From Verrucomicrobiaceae bacterium (GTDB lineage Bacteria; Verrucomicrobiota; Verrucomicrobiia; Verrucomicrobiales; Verrucomicrobiaceae): a stretch of DNA of 64,000 bases. Below are positions 15,961 to 24,787 of this stretch, piece by piece. The stretch lies in the NCBI GenBank assembly GCA_027484445.1, contig JAIXSY010000033.1, positions 1 through 64,000 of the forward strand, in the 5' to 3' direction. The notes below the pieces were generated by a model. It worked only from the letters and a program-made list of their open reading frames with translations, was not told the DNA's origin and searched no databases. The translations under genes were made by a program, and so were the position numbers. The stretch's first letter is position 1. Each line of letters opens with the position of its first letter.

Positions 15961-17754
15961 TCAAAAAGCTGGAGATGAGGTGAAGGTCAGCCTTTCTCCC
16001 CGAATCGGGTGCGTGAAGCTCAGTTGCGCCGCGTGCAGGCACATCGGTGGGGCATCCACCCGCAGCGTCTGGGTATCTCCCAGTACTCCGCCCTGGAGGT
16101 AAGTAGGATCACCCACGATGGGGTGCCCAAGCTGCCATAGGTGGACGCGGATTTGGTTTGTGCGCCCCGTCACGGGGCGTGCCTCAATCCTCGACGTGCC
16201 ATCGGCGTCCCGGCTGAGTACTTTGAATTCCGTTCGCGCCTCATCCCCTGCGGTTTCATCCACCTCACGGGCACCGAGATCACTGGCCTCATTGCCTATC
16301 GGAAGTTCGCAGCAGTGCTCTTCCCAGGTCGGATGGCCTTGCACGCGTGCCACATAAATCTTTTCCACCTGTCCTTCGGCGAACTGTGCCTGCACCAGGC
16401 GGGCAAAGTGCCGCGTGCGTGCCAGCACCACCAGTCCGCTGGTGTTTGCATCGAGCCGATGGCAGGCGCGGGGCTTCTGCGGTGCGTAGGCTAGATGCAT
16501 CAGGTGCTGAAGGGTATTTCGGTTAAAGCGCCCGCAGGCATGCATCGGCAGCGGTGCGGGCTTTTCCAGGACGATGACGGCCTCGTCTTCATGCAGCAGG
16601 CGGATGTCCGCATTCACGGTGGGTTCCGTGATGCCAGGCATCTTTTGGTAAAGTCGCTCTCCGGCGCGCATCACACGATCTGGCGAGATCGGCTGCTGAT
16701 CCTCATCCACCATGCGCTCGGCTTGGAAAAGCATCAGCCATTCACTGCGTGCCACATGGGGAAAAAGCGTGGTCAGCGTGTCTAGCACCCTCAGACCATC
16801 GCAGCGCTCTGGCACCGAGATGGGACGGTAGTTGTCATACGGTACACTGCCAGGCAGTGGCACCGCCACGCGTCGCAGAGCTTGCTGCCGCTCTTTCAGG
16901 CTTTCCTGCTGCTTTTCAGCCGTCGTTTTGTAGCAATAGGGGCATGACAACCCCTGCTGAAAGCGCGGGTCCTGCTGTTCTTCTGCGGTCAGCGGTGCCT
17001 GGCATGCATAGCATTGGTCCGACTCGGTCTCCCGCAGCGCTGGGTCCACGCCCACGCGTTGGTCGAAGACAAAGCACTCTCCCTCCCAGTGATCGCCGCC
17101 TACTTCTTCAAAGTATTTCAGGATGCCGCCATCAAGCTGCCACACTTGCTCGAAGCCTTCTTTTTCCAAAAAGGGGGCCGCCTTTTCGCAGCGAATGCCG
17201 CCTGTGCAAAAGCTGACCACGGGTTGCTTTTTCAGCTCTTCAGGCAGCCGACGCACTGCCTCGGGAAACTCGCGAAAGTGATCCACCCCGATGACCGTGG
17301 CATTCTTGAAGGTGCCTAGCTTCACTTCGTAATCGTTTCGCGTGTCCAGCAGCACCACAGGGCGTCCATCATCCAGCCAGCGCTTCAGTTCCGCAGGTTT
17401 GAGCTTGGGGGAGGTGTAACGCGCGGGTTCGATGCCTTCGACGCCGAAAGCGATGATCTCCTTTTTGATCCTCACCAGCATCCGATTGAAAGGCTGCTTC
17501 TCATTGTAGCTATACTTGGGTGCTAATGATTCCAGCCCTGGCACCCGTCGCAGTTCCTCCACCAATTCATCTACCGCTGCGCGCGGACCTGCGATGAAAA
17601 AATTCACTCCTTCCGTGCTCAGCAAGATCGTCCCCTTCAGTTCTCGTGCCTTGCAAAACGCCAGCAGGTGCTCGCGCAGCTCCTTCAGCCCCGTCAGGGG
17701 AGCAAAGAGATAGCAGGAGATGTTCGCGACAGGTAAACCGGCAGTGGAAGGCAT
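15961..17754 (-). CDS. TrhO (rhodanese tRNA U34 hydroxylase) fused to RluA-type pseudouridine synthase
   Basis: A 597-aa fusion of two RNA-modifying enzymes. Residues 1-285 are TrhO/YceA: the N-terminal acylphosphatase-like domain (KGTILLSTEGVNFFIAG), the rhodanese loop CTGGIRCEK with Cys183 and Cys189, and the CxxC pairs C248/C251 and C271/C274. Residues about 320-372 resemble an S4 RNA-binding domain. Residues about 380-597 are an RluA-type synthase with HRLDANTSG (catalytic Asp435) and GRTNQIRVHL. TrhO makes 5-hydroxyuridine at tRNA wobble U34; the target of the RluA half is unknown. ATG 17754 is preferred over an extension into the intergenic region. Confidence 0.88.
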   Translation of the reverse strand: MPSTAGLPVANISCYLFAPLTGLKELREHLLAFCKARELKGTILLSTEGVNFFIAGPRAAVDELVEELRRVPGLESLAPKYSYNEKQPFNRMLVRIKKEIIAFGVEGIEPARYTSPKLKPAELKRWLDDGRPVVLLDTRNDYEVKLGTFKNATVIGVDHFREFPEAVRRLPEELKKQPVVSFCTGGIRCEKAAPFLEKEGFEQVWQLDGGILKYFEEVGGDHWEGECFVFDQRVGVDPALRETESDQCYACQAPLTAEEQQDPRFQQGLSCPYCYKTTAEKQQESLKERQQALRRVAVPLPGSVPYDNYRPISVPERCDGLRVLDTLTTLFPHVARSEWLMLFQAERMVDEDQQPISPDRVMRAGERLYQKMPGITEPTVNADIRLLHEDEAVIVLEKPAPLPMHACGRFNRNTLQHLMHLAYAPQKPRACHRLDANTSGLVVLARTRHFARLVQAQFAEGQVEKIYVARVQGHPTWEEHCCELPIGNEASDLGAREVDETAGDEARTEFKVLSRDADGTSRIEARPVTGRTNQIRVHLWQLGHPIVGDPTYLQGGVLGDTQTLRVDAPPMCLHAAQLSFTHPIRGERLTFTSSPAF

Positions 17755-17823
17755 GGTCTTTGTTTGATGGTTCCTGAGCGAGGATGCAAGTGCCAGCACA
17801 GGTCTGGGGCACACTCTGCCCGC

Positions 17824-18528
17824 CTAGCGCTTCAGCACAGGCGGCGGAGCAAAGATCGCCTCCGCAGCCTCAGCCTTGGCGGACGCAGGATTCAAGGTCA
17901 GAATATAGCCCACCACATTTTTCATCGCCTGCTCGTCCGCGATGAACTGCGTGGCCATCTGCACCATCTTGGCCCCACGCTCGTCACCTTTGGCAGCTCC
18001 ACGGTGCAAGTTCTTGAACTTGCGCAGCTGCTCCAGCAGATACCAGCCCTGCCGACCGACCAGCGGCGGACTGCCAAAAGCCATTTCGCCACTAGCATTG
18101 TAGCGGTGGCACTCCATGCAGCGCTCATAGAAGAGTTCCTGCCCTTGTGGTACATCGGCTCCAGCGATTTCTTTTTCACTCGGGACGACCATCGGCAGTT
18201 TTTCTACATGCGTCGCGACCGCCTCGATCTGCGCTCGCGTTAGGGTCTTGGCGATGCCTGCCATCATGGCCCCCTGCGGGTCTTTGACCGCGTCTTGGCC
18301 GCGTTTGCCATCGTGAAAGTTCAGCAGCTGCGTCATCACATACCAGCGTGGCTCATTCGCGATGGAAGGCGTTTTCAATTCCGCTTTGCCTTCCCCACTC
18401 ATTCCATGGCAGGCCGCGCATACCTTTTCGAAGACAAGCGCCCCCGGCACCCCCGCTACGAGTGGGCTGGGGTTCAGACTCAGGACAAACAACAACATCA
18501 AGAGCAGAGGCACGGGCAGGAAACGCAA
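17824..18528 (-). CDS. di-haem cytochrome c, periplasmic
   Basis: A 234-aa exported protein with two CxxCH haem sites, CAACH (residues 37-41) and CMECH (137-141), each heading a class I cytochrome c domain. Candidate Met ligands lie in GAMMAGI and AKMVQMA. The duplicated layout resembles cytochrome c4 or c553-type electron carriers. A signal peptide (LLLMLLFVLSLNPSPLVAG) sends it to the periplasm, where the ResB/CcsA system would add haem. It stands alone, upstream of the TrhO-RluA gene on the same strand. Confidence 0.88.
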   Translation of the reverse strand: MRFLPVPLLLMLLFVLSLNPSPLVAGVPGALVFEKVCAACHGMSGEGKAELKTPSIANEPRWYVMTQLLNFHDGKRGQDAVKDPQGAMMAGIAKTLTRAQIEAVATHVEKLPMVVPSEKEIAGADVPQGQELFYERCMECHRYNASGEMAFGSPPLVGRQGWYLLEQLRKFKNLHRGAAKGDERGAKMVQMATQFIADEQAMKNVVGYILTLNPASAKAEAAEAIFAPPPVLKR

Positions 18529-18589
18529 CCCATGCCCTGATTTTCCAACCCCGACAACCTGAGCGGGACAAATGCCAATTCCGAGTCAG

Positions 18590-18670
18590 GTCGTTGGACT
18601 CGACTCAGGCTGAGTCGTCCTAGCGAAGCCGAGTGTGCTCGAAATCCCAAGACAGGATAGCCTGTCCTCG
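18590..18670. repeat. intergenic palindromic elements
   Basis: Two perfect small palindromes lie between the cytochrome and oxidoreductase genes: CGACTCAG-g-CTGAGTCG and GACAGG-atag-CCTGTC. The second lies about 25 bp before the next start codon. They look like REP-type intergenic repeats rather than a terminator, since no T run follows. Confidence 0.5.
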
Positions 18671-18686
18671 TACGTTCCTTGCGGCC

Positions 18687-19730
18687 ATGTCATCTCCTGT
18701 TCGCTTTGCTCTGGCTGGTTTTGGGGCTTGGGGCCGCTTTCATGCCCAATCCATCGCCGGAAATCCTGAGGCTCAACTTGTTGCCATCAGTGCCCCGTCG
18801 GAGGAGTCGCGCCAGCTTGCGCGTGAGCTCTACCCTCAGGCCGAGGTCTTCGCGGACAGCCTGGACCTCATCGCCCAGGCCGATTTTGACATCCTCGACA
18901 TTGTCACGCCCAGTCACACGCATCGAGAGATCGCTTTGGCTGCCATTCAGAAGGGCAAGCATCTTCTCCTTGAAAAACCAATGGCTCTAACTTTGGCAGA
19001 CTGCCATGCGATTGTCACTGCTGCTAAAACTCAAGGTGTTCATTTGGCTGTCGGGCACGAATTGCGCCTCTCTAGCCAATGGGGCGAGATCAAAAACATC
19101 ATCGAGCGTGGCACCATCGGGCAGCCTCAATACGTCTTGGTCGAGCTTTCTCGAAAACCTTACCGCAGCGGGGCCGAAGGTTGGCGCTATGATCCTGTTC
19201 GCGTTGGCAGTTGGGTTCTGGAGGAGCCCATTCACTTCTTTGATCTCGCCCGCTGGTATCTTGAATCCAGCGGCAATCCCATGGAGCTCCAGGCCTACGC
19301 CAACTCCCGAGATCCGCAGCGCCCTATGCTTTACGACAACTTCAGCGCTATGTTTCGCTACGCGAACGGCAGCTATGCCGTCGTCTCGCAGACTCTTGCT
19401 GCGTTTGAGCATCACCAGACCGTCAAAGTCAGCGGCACTCGTGGTGCTCTTTGGGCGGGCTGGAGCGGAGCGCTGGATCGCACCCTGGAGCCCACGGCTT
19501 TCCTGAAGGTTTTCGATGGCACGACACTGGAAAATGTGCAGCTCACCCGTCAGAGTGGTGAGGTCTTTGAGCTGCGCGAAGAGATTGCTCAGTGCATCGC
19601 TATGGTGCGGCATGGCACTCCTCCGATCGCTAACGGTCATGATGGGCTTTGGTCTGCGGGCCTCTGCTTAATCGCTGAAGACTCGATCCGTGAAAATCGC
19701 CCTCTGCCTCTCGACGAACTCTGCCTGTAG
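18687..19730 (+). CDS. Gfo/Idh/MocA family oxidoreductase
   Basis: A 347-aa NAD(P)-dependent oxidoreductase. The N-terminal Rossmann fold carries ALAGFGAWGRFHAQSI. The conserved EKPMALTLADC (the EKP motif with Lys) follows, then the C-terminal alpha/beta domain with the active-site-type segment EEPIHFFDLARWY. It likely oxidises or reduces a sugar or cyclitol; the substrate is unknown. ATG 18687 follows the palindromic repeats. Short hairpin sequence follows the stop. It is transcribed alone. Confidence 0.88.
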   Translation: MSSPVRFALAGFGAWGRFHAQSIAGNPEAQLVAISAPSEESRQLARELYPQAEVFADSLDLIAQADFDILDIVTPSHTHREIALAAIQKGKHLLLEKPMALTLADCHAIVTAAKTQGVHLAVGHELRLSSQWGEIKNIIERGTIGQPQYVLVELSRKPYRSGAEGWRYDPVRVGSWVLEEPIHFFDLARWYLESSGNPMELQAYANSRDPQRPMLYDNFSAMFRYANGSYAVVSQTLAAFEHHQTVKVSGTRGALWAGWSGALDRTLEPTAFLKVFDGTTLENVQLTRQSGEVFELREEIAQCIAMVRHGTPPIANGHDGLWSAGLCLIAEDSIRENRPLPLDELCL

Positions 19731-19971
19731 CTTAGCAAGCGCGTTGCTGTTCCCCGCTTGAGCCTTGTTTACCAAGGAAACGAGATGGTCTGCTGGCTCG
19801 AAATCATCTCGCTGGGAAAAAGAATGGGAATCTGCTCGCTTTTGTGAGATGAAAATCTAAGCTTTGGGCTCAGGATGAATGTCAAAAGCTTAATCATAAG
19901 TCGTGGGTCGAGGGCCGCTCAGCCTGGGATGGTGGAGCCAATACGCTTGAAGCGTTAAGTCGATTGGGATC

Positions 19972-22344
19972 ATGAGCGGGCTTCTCTCCCAGATGAACCT
20001 AAATCGCATCTTGGGGCGTCGTCCCTTCCTCTTCTTGGCCTTGGCGGCTGGCTTGGGCATTGTGATGGCTGATTCCAAGTTGCCCTCAGGATGGCTTACA
20101 GCCCTAGCGGTGGGAGCTGGCCTGTTGTGGATGCGAGCTCATGGTTGGGTGGTGTGGCTGCTGCCGACCCTGCTGGTTTTTCATGCTTGGCACGAACTGA
20201 GTTTGTCGCTAGCGCAGGAGAATCCAGTCCGCTTGCGTCTGCTGGAACTGCCTGAGACGAAAATGTTCGGATCGGTTCGTGGAGCGCTACTGCCACTTGA
20301 GGTCGATTCGCCAAGCGTCCGGCAACGGGTGGCCTGTGAATTGACGGAAATTTCTTGGGGGGCTGATGGTGCTTATGTTCCGGCCAAAGGTCGCGTGGTG
20401 GTGCTTTTGCCAAGAGGATTTCTGCTAGAAAAGCCTGGCCACTATGAGCTGACAGGCCTGCTTTTTCTGCCGGAGCCGCCTCGGAATCCGGGTGAGATGG
20501 ATGTGCCCGACTATCAACTGCGTCATGGATTTGCCGCAGGGATGGCCGTGACGCGTGTTCAACTCCTGAAGGTTAGCCACAGTTCATGGCAGTTTACCCT
20601 GCGAAGTTGGGCTGAGCAAAGTCGTGCCTGGATCGTGCGTTCGTTGTCGGCTGGGCTTGAGGATCAGCCGGAGGAAAAGGCGGTTCTGCTGGCCATGGCG
20701 CTGGGTTCCTCCGATGCGGCGGGAGAAAGATTGGAAGCGGCTTTTCGACAAAGTGGCACACTGCACATTTTCGCGGTCAGTGGGCTGCACGTGGCTCTGC
20801 TCGCAGGCATTTTTGCACTAGGTCTGAGGCTTCTTGGAGCTGGCGTCGGGCGGGCGACTTGGTTGCTGATCGCGGCGGTGTTTTTCTATGCGTTCATTAC
20901 TGGTTGGCTTCCCTCAGCCGTGCGGGCAGCCATCATGATCGCGGTGCATCTGCTGGCAGTGGTTTGGAACCGAAAGTCAGATCTGCAAAACAGTCTGGGC
21001 CTGGCTGCCTTGTTGATCTGGCTGATGGATTCTCAGCAATTGTTTCATCCAGGTTTTCAGCTTTCGTTTTTGGTACTGGCAGCGATTGCATGGTTTGCCC
21101 CGCCTTTGCTTTCGCTGACTGAGCCCTGGACACGGGCTGATCCCTTTTTGCCTCCGTCGTTGATTCCACGGCTGGAAAAGCTCAGGCTGATGAGCTGTCG
21201 CTTCGTGGCGGGGCTGTGCTGCACTTCTGCTGCTGCCTGGGTGGGCAGTCTGCCGCTCACGCTCGGACATTTTCGCACCATGACGCCAGTCGGACTGCTG
21301 GCTAACACGGTTCTGGTCCCGGCATCTGCCGTGAGCATGGGGGCTTCTTGCCTGGGGCTGCTGAGTGCGGGGCTAGGGCTGGAAAAAGTGCAGATTGCGA
21401 TGAATCGTCTGAACGGGCATTTGGCCTGGGGACTGATCGGCGGTGCGGAGTTCTTCTCGAAGCTTCCTGGTGCGAACTTCACCCTAGATCTGCGCTTCCG
21501 CCGCGATCCTCCTTTGCATGAGCTACAGGTGCTAAGCCTAAATGAGGGTGGGGCTGCAGCTTTCCTGCGCACGCCGTCGGCGCAGTGGTTGATCGACTGT
21601 GGCAGCCGAAGTGAGTGGGGACGCGTGGTGGAGCCCTTTCTCCGGCAAGAGGGCGTGAATCGACTCACGGGGCTGGTTTTGACACACGGAGACAGCCAGC
21701 ACGTGGGAGCGGCCATCGCGGCTCTAGAATTAGGAAGGCCAAGGTTGCACAGCAGCGTGCTAGAACCGTGGCCTCGAGACAGCAACCGCGTGACTCTCCG
21801 TCAGCTCGCGAGGCAGGTGCCTGTGGACAGTGCCCGTTGGCATCGCCACCACGCTGGGAATCGATTGGAACTTGGGGGCAAAGCCTGGGCGGAGGTGCTG
21901 CACCCGACAGAGTTTGATGCAGAGTCGCGCAGTGATGATCGTGCGCTCGTGCTGCTGCTGCATCTGCCGCCCATTCGTGTGCTGATGTTGTCGGATGCAG
22001 GGCAGGGGATCCTGCAAAAGTTGCAAGAGCGCTATCCTGACCTGAGCTGTGAGGTGATCGTGCGTGGGCAAAACCTGACGAACTCCCAGGGCATCGAAGC
22101 ACTGATCACCGCCACGGGGGCCCAGGCCGTGATCAGCAGTCATGATGAGCGCGATGTTCAGGAACGAATTCCTGAGTCGTTGCGTGAGTTTTGCCAGCTG
22201 AAGAAGATTCGGCTGGTCGATCTCAGGCAGGAAGGCCGAGCCCTGCTTGAAATTCATGCTGATCGGGTGCAACTCAGCACTTACCGTGAGGGCAAACACA
22301 TGCCGATCAGGCTGAGTGCAGAGGCATCATCGCCTAGCCCCTGA
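19972..22344 (+). CDS. comEC: ComEC/Rec2 family DNA uptake channel
   Basis: A 790-aa inner-membrane protein. An N-terminal DUF4131-like region with early helices (PFLFLALAAGLGIVMAD) leads into the Competence domain (FRQSGTLHIFAVSGLHVALLAGIF; hallmark HIFAVSGLHVALL), a polytopic core, and a C-terminal metallo-beta-lactamase-like domain (about 520-770) with THGDSQHVGA in place of the common SHPDADHIGG, keeping His, Asp and His. ComEC passes single-stranded DNA into the cytoplasm during natural transformation. No other com or pilus gene is near. ATG 19972 has plausible spacing after an AT-rich leader. Confidence 0.9.
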   Translation: MSGLLSQMNLNRILGRRPFLFLALAAGLGIVMADSKLPSGWLTALAVGAGLLWMRAHGWVVWLLPTLLVFHAWHELSLSLAQENPVRLRLLELPETKMFGSVRGALLPLEVDSPSVRQRVACELTEISWGADGAYVPAKGRVVVLLPRGFLLEKPGHYELTGLLFLPEPPRNPGEMDVPDYQLRHGFAAGMAVTRVQLLKVSHSSWQFTLRSWAEQSRAWIVRSLSAGLEDQPEEKAVLLAMALGSSDAAGERLEAAFRQSGTLHIFAVSGLHVALLAGIFALGLRLLGAGVGRATWLLIAAVFFYAFITGWLPSAVRAAIMIAVHLLAVVWNRKSDLQNSLGLAALLIWLMDSQQLFHPGFQLSFLVLAAIAWFAPPLLSLTEPWTRADPFLPPSLIPRLEKLRLMSCRFVAGLCCTSAAAWVGSLPLTLGHFRTMTPVGLLANTVLVPASAVSMGASCLGLLSAGLGLEKVQIAMNRLNGHLAWGLIGGAEFFSKLPGANFTLDLRFRRDPPLHELQVLSLNEGGAAAFLRTPSAQWLIDCGSRSEWGRVVEPFLRQEGVNRLTGLVLTHGDSQHVGAAIAALELGRPRLHSSVLEPWPRDSNRVTLRQLARQVPVDSARWHRHHAGNRLELGGKAWAEVLHPTEFDAESRSDDRALVLLLHLPPIRVLMLSDAGQGILQKLQERYPDLSCEVIVRGQNLTNSQGIEALITATGAQAVISSHDERDVQERIPESLREFCQLKKIRLVDLRQEGRALLEIHADRVQLSTYREGKHMPIRLSAEASSPSP

Positions 22345-22513
22345 GGTAGAGGGGCGAAGGGTGGCATCTGCCGGAAACAGGCATGGAAGAGTTTTTCGCT
22401 CCTTCTTTTTGCCCAAAAAACGGTGGCATCTAAGCCTTGGGTTGTTGCGGTTGGGTGAGCTTTCTCTTTGACCGGCAGGAGCCGGGCGACTAAGACGGAA
22501 TTTCTTCTCAAAC

Positions 22514-23833
22514 ATGGCCGCCTCTGACCGTCAGCACACCCTCGCAAAATCCGCCTCAATCACTGGTATCTCCCTGCACACGGGAGAGCAGGTCACTCTG
22601 ACGCTGCAGCCTGCTCCTGAGGACTTTGGATTCAAGTTCCGCCGCATGGACCTGGAGGACAAGCCCTTCATTCCTGCTTTGGTCGAAAAGGTGCAAAAAG
22701 TCGAGCGTGCGACCACCATCGCCGAAGGTGGAGTCAACGTGCATACCGTGGAGCATGTCATCTCGGCACTCACAGGCATGGGCGTGGACAACGCCATCAT
22801 TGAAATGGACTCGAACGAGCCACCGATCGTCGATGGTAGCTCACAGCCTTTTGTTGAATTGATCAAAAAAGCAGGTCTCCAAGAGCAGAATGCGCCACGC
22901 CGAGTGTTTGAGATCCGTGAGCCAATCTACCAAGAAACCCGCGATGGCACGATCTTGAGCATCGTGCCCGACAAAAAATTCCGCATTTCCTGCACAAATG
23001 TAGGGCCTGGCGGTCGCTTTACACAATTCCTGTCACTGGAGATCAATCCCGAGACTTATGAAAAGGAGATCGCTCCTGCACGCACCTTTGTTTATTACGA
23101 AGACATCGCTCCACTGATGGAAAAGGGGCTGATCAAAGGTGGCACCCTGGAGGCTGCTGTGGTGGTCCGTGGAGAGACGCTTCTGTCAAAGCAGCCGCTT
23201 CGTTTTCAAGACGAGTTCGTGAGGCACAAGATCCTCGACATTGTTGGTGATTTGATGCTCTGCGGTCGCCGAATCGCAGGTCATGTCATCGCCGTTCGCC
23301 CTGGTCATGGCCCGAACACCGAACTCGCTCGCTCCATTGATGCTCAGTACAAAGCCATGCGCGCTATGGTACCACCACCCTTGGCGATTCCGACTGGTGA
23401 AGCCGTGCTAGACGTGAATCAGGTGATGAAGCTCCTGCCGCATCGTTACCCCTTCCTCCTCGTGGATCGAATCATCAGCATTGAGGGGGATATGAAATGC
23501 ACGGGGGTCAAAAACGTGACGATCAATGAGCCATTTTTCCAAGGACACTTCCCCGGACACCCGGTGATGCCTGGCGTGCTACAGTTGGAAGCCATGGCCC
23601 AGGTCGCTAGCATCGTGCTCATGAAAATGCCGGAACATCAGGGCAAGATTGGCTACTTCATGAGCGCCAACAACGTGAAGTGGAGAAAGCCGGTCTTCCC
23701 AGGGGATACTTTGATCATTGAAACGGAAATGCTCAAAGTGAAGCGCAGCATTGCCCAAGCAACTGCTCGCGTCACCGTGAACGGCCAAGTGGTATCTGAA
23801 GCCGATCTCATGTTTAGCGTTGTCGATCGCTAG
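22514..23833 (+). CDS. lpxC-fabZ: bifunctional LpxC deacetylase / FabZ dehydratase
   Basis: A 439-aa fusion. Residues 1-285 are UDP-3-O-acyl-GlcNAc deacetylase LpxC, the committed step of lipid A synthesis, with zinc ligands expected in VHTVEHVISAL (His) and RHKILDIVGDL (His and Asp). Residues about 290-439 are (3R)-hydroxyacyl-ACP dehydratase FabZ, with LPHRYPFLLVDRI and the catalytic HFPGHPVMPGVLQLEAMAQ (His and Glu). The same fusion is known in Bacteroidota and other phyla. It balances hydroxyacyl use between lipid A and phospholipids. lpxA follows after 79 bp. Confidence 0.95.
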   Translation: MAASDRQHTLAKSASITGISLHTGEQVTLTLQPAPEDFGFKFRRMDLEDKPFIPALVEKVQKVERATTIAEGGVNVHTVEHVISALTGMGVDNAIIEMDSNEPPIVDGSSQPFVELIKKAGLQEQNAPRRVFEIREPIYQETRDGTILSIVPDKKFRISCTNVGPGGRFTQFLSLEINPETYEKEIAPARTFVYYEDIAPLMEKGLIKGGTLEAAVVVRGETLLSKQPLRFQDEFVRHKILDIVGDLMLCGRRIAGHVIAVRPGHGPNTELARSIDAQYKAMRAMVPPPLAIPTGEAVLDVNQVMKLLPHRYPFLLVDRIISIEGDMKCTGVKNVTINEPFFQGHFPGHPVMPGVLQLEAMAQVASIVLMKMPEHQGKIGYFMSANNVKWRKPVFPGDTLIIETEMLKVKRSIAQATARVTVNGQVVSEADLMFSVVDR

Positions 23834-23912
23834 ACTGCTTTTCATCCTGCTGGAATTCGCGCTGAGCTGCTAGACGACCTCTTTTTGCCTGACCCTCATA
23901 CCCTCCCTGATC

Positions 23913-24707
23913 GTGATTCATCCCACTGCCATCGTCGATTCCTCTGCGCAGATTGGTTCAGATGTTTACATTGGCCCATACTGCATCGTCGGTGCTGATG
24001 TCGTGCTGGGAGATGACTGCTGGCTACAGCAGCATGTGACGATCATGGGCCCTTCGAAAATCGGAAAAGCCAACAAATTTTACGCCTACAGTTCAATCGG
24101 TCAGCAGACTCAAGACCTCAAGTATCGTGGTGAGCCTACTTGGCTAGAGATTGGGGATGGCAACACCTTCCGTGAGTTTTGCACTGTCCATCGCGCGACC
24201 TCTCCAGGGGATCGAACCGTCATTGGCAGTCACAATAACTTCCTCAGTTACGTCCACATCGCTCATGATTGCATGGTCGGAAATCATGTCATTTTTTCCA
24301 ACAATGGCACACTCGCGGGACACGTCATTGTCGAAGATCATGTGATCCTAGGTGGTCTCAGTGCGGTGCACCAGTTTTGTCGAATCGGCACGCGAGCCAT
24401 CATCGGTGGCTGCTCAAAGATTGTGCAAGATGTGCCGCCTTTTTGCACCGCAGATGGCAATCCAGCTCGTGCTCGTGGCCTGAATATCGTGGGGCTCAAG
24501 CGTGCCGGATTTTCCCGAGAGCAGATGAGTGCCTTGCGCCAAGCTTTTCGCAAAATCTATCGCAGCGGGTTGAATAATGCCCAGGCCGTCGAGCAGCTAC
24601 GTGCGAGTGAACTTAGCCCCGAAGCTGTCCTTTTTACCGACTTCATCGCTTCGACCAAACGGGGAATCGTCGCGGGTGGCAAGCATGTCGATGAAGGGGA
24701 GGAATAG
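23913..24707 (+). CDS. lpxA: UDP-GlcNAc acyltransferase LpxA
   Basis: A 264-aa left-handed beta-helix acyltransferase that adds hydroxyacyl chains to UDP-GlcNAc, the first step of lipid A synthesis. Hexapeptide repeats start at IHPTAIVDSSAQIGSDVYIG. The catalytic-His region is SYVHIAHDCMVGNH, followed by GGLSAVHQFCRIGTRAIIGG and a C-terminal helical bundle. The start is GTG at 23913, supported because the first residues (IHPTAIVD) match the family N-terminus exactly. It is in an operon with lpxC-fabZ. Confidence 0.95.
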   Translation: MIHPTAIVDSSAQIGSDVYIGPYCIVGADVVLGDDCWLQQHVTIMGPSKIGKANKFYAYSSIGQQTQDLKYRGEPTWLEIGDGNTFREFCTVHRATSPGDRTVIGSHNNFLSYVHIAHDCMVGNHVIFSNNGTLAGHVIVEDHVILGGLSAVHQFCRIGTRAIIGGCSKIVQDVPPFCTADGNPARARGLNIVGLKRAGFSREQMSALRQAFRKIYRSGLNNAQAVEQLRASELSPEAVLFTDFIASTKRGIVAGGKHVDEGEE

Positions 24708-24787
24708 CCGACACGGACGATTCCAGAGTGATCTTTTGACGAAGATGAAACACGACATGAGTTCGTGTTGTCCTATCTTGGCGTGTT

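Noticed and set aside
21057..21785. 242-codon minus-strand frame inside comEC
   Set aside because: Ser/Pro/Arg-rich antisense shadow of a clear ComEC coding region.
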